A DNA stretch of 58,275 bases, from NCBI GenBank assembly GCA_903894295.1, contig CAITPI010000037.1, positions 1 to 58,275 of the forward strand, given 5' to 3'. Below are positions 42,161 through 51,431 of this stretch, one piece after another. The notes below the pieces were generated by a model that searched no databases, was not told the DNA's origin, and was given only the letters and a program-made list of their open reading frames with translations. The position numbers and the translations under genes were made by a program. The stretch's first letter is position 1, and every line of letters begins with the position of its first letter. Source of the DNA: an uncultured Acidimicrobiaceae bacterium. Its GTDB lineage: Bacteria > Actinomycetota > Acidimicrobiia > Acidimicrobiales > RAAP-2.

Positions 42161-43920
42161 CTGACGTCTCTTCTTCCACCTCGCTCCGCACCCATCGGTG
42201 CGGTGATCTCCGGGTGGCCGACGTGGGTTCCACGGTCACGGTGTGCGGTTGGGTGGCCAAACGCCGGGAGCACGGCGAGCATTTGGCCTTTGTCGACCTG
42301 CGGGACCACACCGGCCTGATCCAGTGCGTGGTGCCCGGATCGGTTGATGTCCGAAGCGAGTACGTGGTGTCCGTCACCGGAGTGGTGCGACTGCGTCCCG
42401 AGGGAACCGAAAACTCCGACCTGGCCACCGGGGCCGTCGAGGTCGGGGAGTGCGCGGTTGAGATCCTGAACATCGCCGAGCCGCCACCCTTCCCGGTGGA
42501 CGACCGGGGTGACGTGGACGAGGTCATCCGTTTGAGGCACCGGTTCGTCGACCTGAGGAGGCCCCGCATGCAGGCCAACCTCCGGCTGCGGGCCAAGGTG
42601 AACTCTGCCCTGCGTTCGGCGATGGACCGGCAGGGTTTCGTGGAGGTCGAGACTCCGCTGCTGTGGGCGCCCACCCCCGAAGGGGCCCGGGAGTTCGCCG
42701 TGCCCAGCCGGCTGAGCCGGGGATCGTGTTACGTACTGCCCCAGTCACCCCAGTTGGCCAAGCAGTTGCTCATGGTGGGCGGAGTGGACCGCTACTACCA
42801 GATCGCCCGTTGTCTCCGGGATGAAGACCTGCGGGCCGACCGCCAGTTCGAGTTCACCCAACTCGACATCGAGGCGTCGTTCGTCACCCAGGAGGACGTG
42901 TTGTCGTTTGTCACGGAGGCGGTCCTCGATGCCGCCGAGGCGGCCACCGGCGAACGGCCGGCCGGGGTCGCCCGCATGACGTGGGCGGAGGCCATCGACC
43001 GCTACGGCAGCGACAAGCCGGACATCCGCTTCGGCATGGAGTTGATCGACCTGTCCGGGGTGTTCGCCGGGACCGAAGTGAAGGCGTTTGCCTCGCCGTG
43101 CGTGAAGGCGATCGTGGTCGAAGGCGGCGCCTCGTTGAGTCGCAGTCGTCTCGACGCCCACACCGAGCGGGCCAAGTCACTTGGCGCCAAGGGACTGGCG
43201 TGGTTCCGGGTGACGGCCAACGAGACAGACGGGGGCCTCGCCCTCGACTCGCCCCTCGACCGGTTCCTCTCGGATGACGAACGGGCCGGACTGCTCGCCA
43301 CCACCAAGGCGACCTCCGGTGACCTGGTGCTGGTGGTGGCCGATGAGCATCGGCTGGCCTGCAGCGTGCTGGGCCAGTTGCGACTCGACATCGGTGGCCG
43401 ACCGGTCAGCGAGGGTCCCTACCGGTACCTTTGGGTGGTCGACTTCCCGATGTTCGACGGAGTCGACGACCATGGCCATCCCGTGGCCGCCCACCATCCG
43501 TTCACGATGCCCAACCCGGAAGATCTCGACCTCCTCGAGACCGATCCCGCCTCGGTTCGTTCGCAGGCCTATGACCTGGTGTTGAACGGATGGGAGCTTG
43601 GATCAGGCAGTGTCCGGATCCACCGCAGCGACATCCAGAGCCGGGTGTTCGCCGCACTGGGCATCAGCGACGAGGAGGCGGCGGCCCGTTTCGGATTCCT
43701 GCTCGGTGCCTTCCGGTTTGGCGCACCGCCCCATGCCGGATTCGCCGTGGGTATCGACCGACTGGTGGCCATCTTCGCCGGGGAGGACTCGATCCGCGAG
43801 GTCATCGCCTTCCCGAAGACCCAGTCCGGATCGGATCCCATGACCGGTGCTCCCAAGCCGTTGGAGCCGGGCCAACTGGCCGCACTCGGGCTTCAGCCCG
43901 TCCCCCAGAAGCTCGACTGA
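42157..43920 (+). CDS. aspS: Aspartyl-tRNA synthetase, probably non-discriminating
   Basis: The 587-residue bacterial-type enzyme has an OB-fold anticodon domain (1-105), the class II core with motif 2 RDEDLRADRQ and the bacterial GAD insert, and C-terminal motif 3 GFAVGIDRLVAI. In the anticodon domain residue His39 (RREHG) stands where discriminating AspRS has Leu (E. coli RRDLG) and non-discriminating enzymes have His. It may therefore also charge tRNA-Asn, which would need GatCAB. GTG start overlapping hisS. Confidence 0.95.
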   Translation: MTDVSSSTSLRTHRCGDLRVADVGSTVTVCGWVAKRREHGEHLAFVDLRDHTGLIQCVVPGSVDVRSEYVVSVTGVVRLRPEGTENSDLATGAVEVGECAVEILNIAEPPPFPVDDRGDVDEVIRLRHRFVDLRRPRMQANLRLRAKVNSALRSAMDRQGFVEVETPLLWAPTPEGAREFAVPSRLSRGSCYVLPQSPQLAKQLLMVGGVDRYYQIARCLRDEDLRADRQFEFTQLDIEASFVTQEDVLSFVTEAVLDAAEAATGERPAGVARMTWAEAIDRYGSDKPDIRFGMELIDLSGVFAGTEVKAFASPCVKAIVVEGGASLSRSRLDAHTERAKSLGAKGLAWFRVTANETDGGLALDSPLDRFLSDDERAGLLATTKATSGDLVLVVADEHRLACSVLGQLRLDIGGRPVSEGPYRYLWVVDFPMFDGVDDHGHPVAAHHPFTMPNPEDLDLLETDPASVRSQAYDLVLNGWELGSGSVRIHRSDIQSRVFAALGISDEEAAARFGFLLGAFRFGAPPHAGFAVGIDRLVAIFAGEDSIREVIAFPKTQSGSDPMTGAPKPLEPGQLAALGLQPVPQKLD

Positions 43921-43927
43921 GGTCGGC

Positions 43928-45271
43928 GTGCCAGGTGACGACCTCTTTTCGGGAGCGGCCGAGGAACGTCTGAAGGCCCGGGCCCCGCTGGCGGCCCGCA
44001 TGCGACCGGCTTCGCTCGATGACGTCGTCGGCCAGACCCATCTGGTGGGTCCGGGCGCGCCGTTGCGGGCCCTCATCGAGTCGGACCGGCTGACCTCGGT
44101 GATCCTCTGGGGTCCTCCCGGCACCGGAAAGACCACGCTGGCTTCGGTGGTGGCGACGGCCACCGCCAAGTCGTTCGTTCCACTGTCGGCCGTCACGGCG
44201 GGAGTGAAAGATGTGCGGGAAGTGGTGGAAGGGGCCCGACGGCTGCTGGGTGAACAGGGGCGGGGAACCATCCTGTTCCTCGACGAAGTCCACCGATTCA
44301 GCCGCTCCCAGCAGGACGCCTTGCTGCCGTCGGTCGAGGACGGACTTCTGGTGTTGATCGGCGCCACCACCGAGAACCCCTTCTTCGAAGTGAACTCGCC
44401 GCTGTTGTCCCGCTCCACCCTGTTTCGACTCGAGCCACTGACAACCCGAGAACTGACCGAGGTGGTCAACCGGGCCCTTGCCCGTGAAGGGGCCTCCGCC
44501 GAGGACGAGGCGGTCGACGCACTGGTGGCGGTGGCCGATGGTGATGCCCGGGCCGTGCTGACAACGCTCGATGTGGCCCTGGCCCTGGCGGGTGGACGGC
44601 CGGTCACCCGGGGCGATGTCGAACAGGTCCGGCACAGCCGGCTGCACCACTATGGGGAAGATGACCATTACGACGTCATCAGCGCCTTCATCAAGTCCAT
44701 CCGGGGCTCGGATCCCGATGCCGGCCTCTACTGGTTGGCCCGGATGCTCGAATCCGGTGAAGACGCCCGGTTCATCGCCCGCCGGTTGGTGATCCTCGCC
44801 AGTGAAGATGTCGGCGAAGCCGACCCGCTGGCCCTGGTGGTGGCCGACGCGGCGGCCCGGGCCGTCGAGTTCGTGGGTCTTCCCGAGGCGCAGCTGAACC
44901 TGGCCCAGGCTGTGGTCCATCTGGCGAGCGCCCCGAAGTCCAACCGGGTCACCCTGGCGTTGGGCCGGGCCCAAGAAGACGTTCGACACGGGCCGAGGGG
45001 CGACGTCCCGCCCCACCTGCGGGACGGTCACTACAAGGGGGCAACCACCCTGGGCCACGGTGTGGGCTACCGGTATCCCCATGACTTTCCCGATGCCCAT
45101 GTTGCCCAGGAGCATCTTCCCTCCGAACTGGCCCGACGCCGCTACTACGAACCGAGCGACCGGGGTCACGAAGCAGTCATCGCCCGGCGGCTGGCCATCT
45201 GGCGGGGCGAGGAAGGACCCGACGAGGATCGGGAGCAGGTCCGGCCGGAGCGCTCTTCACCAGGAGAGTGA
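43928..45271 (+). CDS. rarA: Replication-associated recombination protein RarA (MgsA)
   Basis: A 447-residue AAA+ ATPase that acts at stalled forks. It has the N-terminal LAARMRPASLDDVVGQTHLVG, Walker A WGPPGTGKTT, Walker B LFLDEVHRF, sensor 1 GATTENP and the family block HYDVISAFIKSIRGSDPDA, which starts the tetramerisation domain. The start GTG 43928, 7 bp after aspS, gives the family N-terminus; an upstream in-frame ATG inside aspS is rejected. Third gene of the hisS-aspS unit. Confidence 0.93.
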   Translation: MPGDDLFSGAAEERLKARAPLAARMRPASLDDVVGQTHLVGPGAPLRALIESDRLTSVILWGPPGTGKTTLASVVATATAKSFVPLSAVTAGVKDVREVVEGARRLLGEQGRGTILFLDEVHRFSRSQQDALLPSVEDGLLVLIGATTENPFFEVNSPLLSRSTLFRLEPLTTRELTEVVNRALAREGASAEDEAVDALVAVADGDARAVLTTLDVALALAGGRPVTRGDVEQVRHSRLHHYGEDDHYDVISAFIKSIRGSDPDAGLYWLARMLESGEDARFIARRLVILASEDVGEADPLALVVADAAARAVEFVGLPEAQLNLAQAVVHLASAPKSNRVTLALGRAQEDVRHGPRGDVPPHLRDGHYKGATTLGHGVGYRYPHDFPDAHVAQEHLPSELARRRYYEPSDRGHEAVIARRLAIWRGEEGPDEDREQVRPERSSPGE

Positions 45272-45421
45272 AGGCCCGCCACCGGGCGGGTGAGGTTGGA
45301 AGGCGGATCAACCGGGAACCATCCGGCTGAGGAAAAGCCGGAGTCGGTCGGCGGGGTGTCTTCTGGCGTATTTCCCTTTCGGCCGGCTGCCCCATGGCCC
45401 GAGCCTCTAAGATGGCCCATC
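45272..45421 (+). other. Intergenic segment with small hairpins and a promoter
   Basis: Downstream of rarA, arms CCCGCC and GGCGGG form a small hairpin (about 45275-45292), followed by a second (CCGGCT/AGCCGG). Neither has a T-run. TAAGAT at 45408-45413 is the promoter of the next gene. Confidence 0.3.
45408..45413 (+). promoter_or_regulatory. -10 box TAAGAT of the DUF948-like gene (leaderless)
   Basis: TAAGAT ends 8 nt before ATG 45422; no Shine-Dalgarno is seen. Confidence 0.45.
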
Positions 45422-45808
45422 ATGACCGGAGCCGCCACCGTTGTGCTGATCGCTGGCATCCTCGTCCTCCTTGGCGTCCTGGGGCTCCTTTTCGCGTTGC
45501 GCTTACTGCGGCGGGAAGTGAAGACGCTGTCGAGGATCGCCGCCCAGCTCGATGCCCAGAGCATGGGGTTGCTGGCGGACGCCCACCGGGTCGTCGACCA
45601 GGCCGCCCTCGAGATGGAGCGGGTGGGCGCGGTGCTCGAGTCCACCGACTCGGTGCATGCCACCGTTGACCAGGCGTCCCGCCTGGCCTACCGGGCGTTC
45701 GCCAATCCGGTGGTCAAGGTGCTCGCCGTCCGGGCCGGCGCCGGTGCGGGCTTGCGACGCCTGACCTCGCCCCGGGAGTCCGACTCAACCGAAGACCGTC
45801 GACGCTGA
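45422..45808 (+). CDS. DUF948-like single-span membrane protein
   Basis: A 128-residue protein with an N-terminal membrane helix (about 5-27), then a heptad-like amphipathic region (residues 30-90) of coiled-coil character, in the style of DUF948 proteins. In actinobacteria such a gene commonly sits between rarA and alaS, together with a second small protein (next entry). Function is not known; it may be an envelope scaffold. Leaderless start inferred from the TAAGAT box. Its stop overlaps the next start (TGATG). Confidence 0.7.
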   Translation: MTGAATVVLIAGILVLLGVLGLLFALRLLRREVKTLSRIAAQLDAQSMGLLADAHRVVDQAALEMERVGAVLESTDSVHATVDQASRLAYRAFANPVVKVLAVRAGAGAGLRRLTSPRESDSTEDRRR

Positions 45809-46233
45809 TGCCCAAGCGCACGTTCTGGATGGTGACTGGGGTGGCGGTGGGGGCAGGTTCGTCACTGTGGGCCGAACGTCGGGTCCGTCGGGCTGTCGAG
45901 CAGGCCGCGGCCCGACTCCAGCCCGATGCCTTGGCGGCCGAAGTCGGTCGCTCGGCCCGGTCGGCCGCGCTCGGAGCCACCGACCGGTTCCGGGGCGCCA
46001 TCCAGTCGGCCAGGGAAGAATCGGTGCGCCGGGAAGAAGAGATCTGGAACGAACTCGCCACCCGCGGCGTCGGAGCGGCGGCCGAGCAGGTCCCGGCCGA
46101 GGTCGAGGCCCGGTGGAACGGAGTGGTGGCACCACCGGTGGTGGTTGAACCTTTGACCGAGGGGCGCACGGGTCGGCGGTCCGGGCGTCGGCGGGGTCGT
46201 CGGAGCACCGTTGCTTCCGAAGTGTCCCGGTAG
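45808..46233 (+). CDS. Small envelope-associated protein (DUF6167-like)
   Basis: The 141-residue protein has one weak hydrophobic stretch at residues 7-20 (WMVTGVAVGAGSSLW), a helical middle rich in Ala, Arg and Glu, and a basic tail (GRRSGRRRGRRST). It resembles the small proteins found after DUF948 genes upstream of alaS in actinobacteria, but I cannot assign a role. Translation is coupled to the preceding gene by TGATG. alaS starts 11 bp after its stop. Confidence 0.6.
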   Translation: MPKRTFWMVTGVAVGAGSSLWAERRVRRAVEQAAARLQPDALAAEVGRSARSAALGATDRFRGAIQSAREESVRREEEIWNELATRGVGAAAEQVPAEVEARWNGVVAPPVVVEPLTEGRTGRRSGRRRGRRSTVASEVSR

Positions 46234-46236
46234 ACT
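46231..46236 (+). promoter_or_regulatory. -10 box TAGACT of alaS (leaderless)
   Basis: TAGACT lies across the stop codon of the upstream gene and ends 8 nt before GTG 46245. No Shine-Dalgarno is present. TTGCTT at 46211-46216 is a poor -35 candidate (14-bp spacing). Confidence 0.45.
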
Positions 46237-46244
46237 CCCAATTT

Positions 46245-48842
46245 GTGACTTCGACGCAGGCCATCGACGCTGACCATCTCCGGCAAGCCTTCACCCGGTT
46301 CTTTGTGGAGCGTGGCCATGCGGCCGTGCCGTCGGCGAGCCTGATTCCCCACGATCCGTCGATCCTCTTCACGATCGCCGGCATGGTGCCGTTCAAGCCC
46401 TTTTTCCTGGGTGACGAGGTGGCCCCGTGGCCCCGGGCCACTTCGGTCCAGAAGTGCTTCCGGACCCTGGACATCGACATCATCGGCACGACCCAGCGTC
46501 ACTGCACCTTCTTCGAGATGTTGGGCAACTTCAGTTTCGGTGACTACTTCAAGGAAGGCGCCATACCCTTCGCCTGGGAGCTGGTCACCGAGGTGCTCGG
46601 CATCGACGGCGACCGCCTGTGGGTCACCGTCTACGAGGACGACGACGAGGCGGAAGCGATCTGGCGGGACCAGATTGGCGTGCCCGCCGGACGGATCCAG
46701 CGGATGGGTGAAGACAACTTCTGGAAGATGGGTGACACCGGTCCGTGCGGACCGTCTTCGGAGATCTTCTTCGACAAAGGTGCCTCCTATGGGGCCGACG
46801 GGGGACCGGCGTTCGGTGGGGACGAGCGGTTCATCGAGATCTGGAATCTGGTGTTCATGCAGTTCAACCGCCGTCCGGACGGCAGCCGGGAGAATCTGCC
46901 CCGGCCGAGCATCGACACCGGTGCCGGCCTGGAACGGATCCTTCCGGTGATCCAGGGCACCGATTCGATCTACGCCACCGACCTCTTTGCCCCGATTCTC
47001 GAGACGGCGCAGTCGCTGACCGGCCGCACGTATGGACGCGACGAGGCCGACGACGTGAGCCTGAGGATCCTGGCCGACCACGGTCGGGCCATGTCGATGC
47101 TGGTGGCGGACGGGGTACTGCCGGCCAACGAGGGCCGGGGCTATGTGCTGCGTCGCATTATCCGCCGGGCGGTTCGCCGGGCCCGCCAACTCGGAGTCTC
47201 GGAGCCGTGTACCGGGCAACTGGTCGATGCCGCGGTGGGCATTCTGGGCCGGGCCTATCCGGCCCTCGCCGAGCAGCACGGACTCGTCCGCGAGGTCGTG
47301 GAGCGGGAAGAGTCCGGTTTCCTGCGCACCCTGGCCACCGGCACGGCCATCCTTGACGATGTGCTGGCCAACGGCACGGACCAGATCGCCGGAGATGTGG
47401 CCTTCCGCCTGCACGACACCTACGGATTCCCGGTGGAGCTGACGGTGGAGATCGCCGCCGAAACCGGGGTGGGGGTCGACCTCGAGGGGTTCGAAGCGGC
47501 CATGGAGGCCCAACGGAACCAGGCCCGGGCGGCCACGAGAGCCGGCCGGAGCGAGTCGAACGAGGAGACCTGGCGGAACATCCTTGACCAGGAAGGGCGC
47601 ACGCTCTTCATCGGTCACAGCGCCGAGGACTACCGGGCGCCGGCCCGGGTGCTCGCCGTGCTTCCGGACCCGACCGCCAAGCGGGCCGACCAGTTCGAGA
47701 TCTTCCTCGACCGGACGCCGTTCTACGCCGAAGGTGGTGGTCAGATGGGCGACAAGGGAACCATCGTGACCGAAACCGGCAGTGCCGTCGTCTACGACAC
47801 CATTGCCGCCTTGCCGGGGTTGACCGTCCACAAAGCCGTCGTTACCGGCGAGATCCACGCCGGCCAGGACGCCCTGGCGGCGATCGAAGCCGATCGTCGG
47901 GAAGCGCTCCGGCGCAACCACACGGGCACCCATCTCCTGCACGCGGCGCTGCGCACCGTGCTGGGCGACCATGTCCGCCAGCAGGGTTCGCTGGTGGCTC
48001 CCGACCGGCTGCGGTTCGACTTCTCCCATCACGGAGCGGTGGCACCCGAAGAACTCTCGGCGGTGGCGGCCATGGCCAACGCCGATGTGCTGAGCGATGC
48101 CGAGGTGGGCGTGCAGGTCACGAGCAAGGCCGAGGCCGAGGCCATGGGGGCGCTGGCCTTCTTTGGTGACAAGTACGGCGAAGAAGTGCGCGTGGTGCGG
48201 GCCGGTGCGAACTCGGTGGAACTCTGTGGCGGAACCCATGTGACGGGCCTCGGATCGATTGGTCCCATCGTCGTGGTGTCGGAATCTTCGATCGGTTCGA
48301 ACACCCGGCGGATCGAGGCCATGACCGGCGTGGCTGCGCTGGAACGTATCGCCGAGCGGGAGGCGTTGTTGGCCGACGCCGCCAATGCACTTCGGACCGA
48401 ACCCGAAGGGATCCCTGAGGCCATCGAGCGCCTTCTCGAACGCCAACGTGCGGCCGAGAAAGCCCTCGAGAGTCTCCAGCGACGGGAGATTGAGAACGAA
48501 GGTCGCCAGCTGGTGGCCGAAGCCACGGACGGTGTGCTGGTGGCTCGACGGGACGGTCTCGGGCCGGACCAGTTGCGCGACCTGGCCGTGGCGGCCCGGA
48601 ATCATGGCGGTCTGCGGGCTGTGGTGTTGGCCGGATCGCCTGATGGCACCAAGGCGGCCCTGGCCGTGGTGTCCGGCGGTGGCGGGTCATCGTTCCACGC
48701 CGGCGAGTTGGTGAAGAAGATCGCTCCGCTGCTTGGTGGCGGTGGCGGCGGTTCGCCGGAGATGGCCGTGGCGGGTGGTCGCGACGCCAACGGTATCGAA
48801 GGCGCGCTGGAGGAAGCCCGGCGCTCACTGGCCGGCGCGTGA
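46245..48842 (+). CDS. alaS: Alanyl-tRNA synthetase
   Basis: The 865-residue enzyme has the catalytic core (1-240, FFEMLGNFSFGDYFKEGAI), tRNA-recognition domain, editing domain with zinc motif HTGTHLLH and CGGTHV, and C-terminal DHHA1 domain with the Gly-rich GGGGGGSPEMAVAGG loop. All are intact. The start is a GTG just after a TAGACT box, so the mRNA is probably leaderless. The stop overlaps ruvX (GTGA), starting a run of coupled genes. Confidence 0.96.
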   Translation: MTSTQAIDADHLRQAFTRFFVERGHAAVPSASLIPHDPSILFTIAGMVPFKPFFLGDEVAPWPRATSVQKCFRTLDIDIIGTTQRHCTFFEMLGNFSFGDYFKEGAIPFAWELVTEVLGIDGDRLWVTVYEDDDEAEAIWRDQIGVPAGRIQRMGEDNFWKMGDTGPCGPSSEIFFDKGASYGADGGPAFGGDERFIEIWNLVFMQFNRRPDGSRENLPRPSIDTGAGLERILPVIQGTDSIYATDLFAPILETAQSLTGRTYGRDEADDVSLRILADHGRAMSMLVADGVLPANEGRGYVLRRIIRRAVRRARQLGVSEPCTGQLVDAAVGILGRAYPALAEQHGLVREVVEREESGFLRTLATGTAILDDVLANGTDQIAGDVAFRLHDTYGFPVELTVEIAAETGVGVDLEGFEAAMEAQRNQARAATRAGRSESNEETWRNILDQEGRTLFIGHSAEDYRAPARVLAVLPDPTAKRADQFEIFLDRTPFYAEGGGQMGDKGTIVTETGSAVVYDTIAALPGLTVHKAVVTGEIHAGQDALAAIEADRREALRRNHTGTHLLHAALRTVLGDHVRQQGSLVAPDRLRFDFSHHGAVAPEELSAVAAMANADVLSDAEVGVQVTSKAEAEAMGALAFFGDKYGEEVRVVRAGANSVELCGGTHVTGLGSIGPIVVVSESSIGSNTRRIEAMTGVAALERIAEREALLADAANALRTEPEGIPEAIERLLERQRAAEKALESLQRREIENEGRQLVAEATDGVLVARRDGLGPDQLRDLAVAARNHGGLRAVVLAGSPDGTKAALAVVSGGGGSSFHAGELVKKIAPLLGGGGGGSPEMAVAGGRDANGIEGALEEARRSLAGA

Positions 48843-49306
48843 GCCAGTCGGGGTTGGTGACCACTCCTGCCTCCGGTCGGGTGTTGGGTCTGGATCTCGG
48901 GACCCGTCGCATCGGCGTCGCCATCACCGATTCATCCCGGACGATGGCCCTTCCCCGGACCACAATCGTGCGCAGCCGCGACCGGGAGCAGGCCCACCGG
49001 GAGTTGCTGCGGCTGGTGGCCGAAGACGAGGTAACCCTGGTCGTCATTGGACTGCCCGTCTCGTTGGACGGTCACGAAGGAGCCGCGGCCATCTCGGCCC
49101 GATCGGAGGGGGCCGAGCTGGCCGGAAAACTCGAGTCCATGGGGGTTGGTGTGGAGTGGTTCGACGAACGGCTGTCGACGGTGACCGCCCATCAGGTCCT
49201 GGCCGAAGGTGGGCTGGACAGTCGCCGTCGTCGGGGTGTGGTCGACCAGGCTGCGGCCTCCGTGATTCTCGAGGCGTGGATTGAAAGACAACGGGGGAAA
49301 CGGTGA
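48839..49306 (+). CDS. ruvX: Putative pre-16S rRNA nuclease / Holliday junction resolvase RuvX (YqgF)
   Basis: A 155-residue RNase H-like protein with LGLDLGTRRIGVAITD, GLPVSLDG and WFDERLSTVTA, carrying the conserved Asp/Glu residues. E. coli YqgF trims pre-16S rRNA; mycobacterial RuvX cuts Holliday junctions. The alaS-ruvX-mltG-aroE order is standard for actinobacteria. GTG start overlaps alaS and the stop overlaps mltG. Confidence 0.92.
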   Translation: MSQSGLVTTPASGRVLGLDLGTRRIGVAITDSSRTMALPRTTIVRSRDREQAHRELLRLVAEDEVTLVVIGLPVSLDGHEGAAAISARSEGAELAGKLESMGVGVEWFDERLSTVTAHQVLAEGGLDSRRRRGVVDQAAASVILEAWIERQRGKR

Positions 49307-50550
49307 ACGTCGACGGGTCAGACGTTGACGGCCGGGACGACGACCTGGCCGCGTGGAAGTTCACCGGATCGCCCGGACCGGCGGCCGGAGCCGGCCCTGG
49401 CCCGAAGCTGCCCGGATCGTCGGCCGAGGATTCGGAACCGGGGCCGTCCCGCCCGCCCCGGCCGGCCGGTGACGGCCGACGGTCCGACCAGTCGCAGACC
49501 CGGTCGCGCCTCGAAGCCCGTCGTCGACGGACCCGACTTTCGAGATGGTTTCGTTGGACTCTCCTGGTCATCGTGGTCGGCGGGCTTCTGATCGGGCTGT
49601 CCGGCTACTACTGGATCAACTCCGAGGCCAACCCGTCCGGGCCGCCCGGCGCCCAGGTGGTGGTGCAGGTTCCTGACGGCGAGGGATCGACCACGCTGGT
49701 GGGGACCTTGCACTCAATGGGAGTGATGGGCAGTCCGTTGGCCTACCGGCTGTGGAGCCAGATCCACGGAGCGCCGGGCCTGGTGCCCGGGGCGTATGCA
49801 TTTTCCCGCAACTCGAGCTTCTCGGCGGTGCAGAACATCCTGGCCAACGGGCCCAACGTCCTCGGTCTCCAGAATCCGGCCGGATTCACCGTGGGTGAGT
49901 TGTCCCAACGGGTCGGACAGATCTCGTCGTTCAGCGAAGCCCAGTTCCACGCCGAGGTGACCGACGGTTCGGTGCGCTCGCCATGGGACCCGCCGCCGTC
50001 GACCAATCTGGAAGGCCTGTTGGCTCCGGGCAACTACATCGTCACCCCGGGTGAGTCCTCACGACAGTTGGCCGAAGCCATGGTCAACCGATTCAATGCG
50101 ACCGCCCGTGGCCTTCATCTGGCCGCCGGCGCGGCCCGGTTGGGACTCACGCCCTACCAGCTGATCACCGTTGCCTCGATCGTGCAGAAGGAAGGAGTGA
50201 TCCCGTCCAACATGGGTCGGGTGGCCCGGGTGATCCTGAACCGGCTGGCCCAGGGGAAGCCACTGCAGATGGATTCCACCGTGCTCTACGCGCTGGGCCG
50301 GGACGGTGGGCCGGTGACGTCGGCCGATCTCGCTTACGAGTCGCCGTACAACACGTATCTCCACCACGGGCTCACCCCGACGCCAACCTGTTTCCCTTCG
50401 GTCGATGCCCTCCGGGCAGCGCTCAATCCACCCGCCGGGTCGTGGCTGTACTTTGTCGTCGTGGCCAACGACGGAACCGAGGCCTTCTCCACCACCTATG
50501 CGGGACAGTTGGCCAACGAACGCCTGGCGCGTTCGAGGGGTGTCGGATGA
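49303..50550 (+). CDS. mltG: Endolytic transglycosylase MltG
   Basis: The 415-residue single-span membrane enzyme cuts nascent glycan strands of peptidoglycan. A 75-residue disordered, charged cytoplasmic tail precedes the helix (about 82-104). The YceG catalytic domain has the Glu in VASIVQKEGV, and the conserved MDSTVLYALG and YNTYLHHGLTPTP segments. The final motif reads PTPTCFPSVDALRAALNP instead of the usual PIxNPG, so one loop differs. Overlaps ruvX and aroE (GTGA, ATGA). Confidence 0.93.
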   Translation: MNVDGSDVDGRDDDLAAWKFTGSPGPAAGAGPGPKLPGSSAEDSEPGPSRPPRPAGDGRRSDQSQTRSRLEARRRRTRLSRWFRWTLLVIVVGGLLIGLSGYYWINSEANPSGPPGAQVVVQVPDGEGSTTLVGTLHSMGVMGSPLAYRLWSQIHGAPGLVPGAYAFSRNSSFSAVQNILANGPNVLGLQNPAGFTVGELSQRVGQISSFSEAQFHAEVTDGSVRSPWDPPPSTNLEGLLAPGNYIVTPGESSRQLAEAMVNRFNATARGLHLAAGAARLGLTPYQLITVASIVQKEGVIPSNMGRVARVILNRLAQGKPLQMDSTVLYALGRDGGPVTSADLAYESPYNTYLHHGLTPTPTCFPSVDALRAALNPPAGSWLYFVVVANDGTEAFSTTYAGQLANERLARSRGVG

Positions 50551-51413
50551 TCGAACCTGCTTCGGTTCCGTTGTCGGCGGCCACCCGGGTTGTCGGCGTC
50601 ATCGGTGACCCGGTGGCCCATTCGTTGTCGCCCCGACTGCACAACGCGGCGTTTCGTGCCATGGGCCTCGACTGGGTCTCGGTGGGATTCCGGGTCGATG
50701 CGTCCTCGACGGCAGCGGCCATCGCCGGTGCCCCGGCCCTTGGCATCCAGGGCCTTTCGGTCACGATGCCCCACAAGGAGGCGGTGGCCTCCCTGGTGGC
50801 GTGCACGCCGGCCGCCCAACGCCTTGCCTCGGTGAACTGTGTCACGTTCGGCCCGAATGGAGCCGAGGGCGACACCACGGATGGAGCCGGACTGCTGGCG
50901 GCCCTGTTCCGACAGAGTGGGTTTGTTGCGTCGGGAAAGCGGGTGTTCGTGGTGGGCACCGGAGGTGCCGCCCGGGCCATCACGGCGGCCTTCGGCGACG
51001 CCGGGGCGGCGGAGGTCCTGGTGCTGGGTCGCAACGCTGATCGGGTCAGCCGAACGGCCGCGATGGCCGGGGCGGTGGGTCGTCCGGCCCGGACGGAGGA
51101 AGTCACCGGATGTGAACTTGTGGTCAACGCCACGCCGATCGGCATGGCCGGTCAACCGACCGACGGCATCACCTGGCCGGTGGATCCCGGGCTCGTGACC
51201 CCGGACCAACTGGCCGTGGACCTCATCTACCACCCGGTTCGCACCCCGTGGCTCGCCGCCTTGGTGGACCAGGGAGTTCCGGTGATGAACGGAATCGGCA
51301 TGCTGGTTCACCAGGCGGCACTGGCGCTCGAACGCTGGACGGGCGAAGTGGTGCCGGTCGAGGCCATGTGGGCCGCGGTGGCCGACCCGTCGGATCCGGG
51401 ACCGAGCGTATAA
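50547..51413 (+). CDS. aroE: Shikimate dehydrogenase
   Basis: A 288-residue enzyme reducing 3-dehydroshikimate in aromatic amino acid synthesis. The shikimate-binding lysine is Lys77 in VTMPHKEA and the paired Asp is in TTDGAG; the NADP Rossmann loop is GTGGAARA. VNATPIGM and VYxPxxT-like LIYHPVRTPW are present. ATG 50547 overlaps the mltG stop (ATGA); an earlier in-frame start inside mltG is rejected. The complete family length argues for activity. Confidence 0.93.
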   Translation: MIEPASVPLSAATRVVGVIGDPVAHSLSPRLHNAAFRAMGLDWVSVGFRVDASSTAAAIAGAPALGIQGLSVTMPHKEAVASLVACTPAAQRLASVNCVTFGPNGAEGDTTDGAGLLAALFRQSGFVASGKRVFVVGTGGAARAITAAFGDAGAAEVLVLGRNADRVSRTAAMAGAVGRPARTEEVTGCELVVNATPIGMAGQPTDGITWPVDPGLVTPDQLAVDLIYHPVRTPWLAALVDQGVPVMNGIGMLVHQAALALERWTGEVVPVEAMWAAVADPSDPGPSV

Positions 51414-51431
51414 CGTGGCGGCTGATTCCCC

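Noticed and set aside
46180-46244. T-box or other amino-acid riboswitch upstream of alaS
   Set aside because: The gap to the preceding gene is only 11 bp and the mRNA looks leaderless.
45714-48605. A 963-codon open frame opposite alaS
   Set aside because: Shadow of alaS with no recognisable domain.
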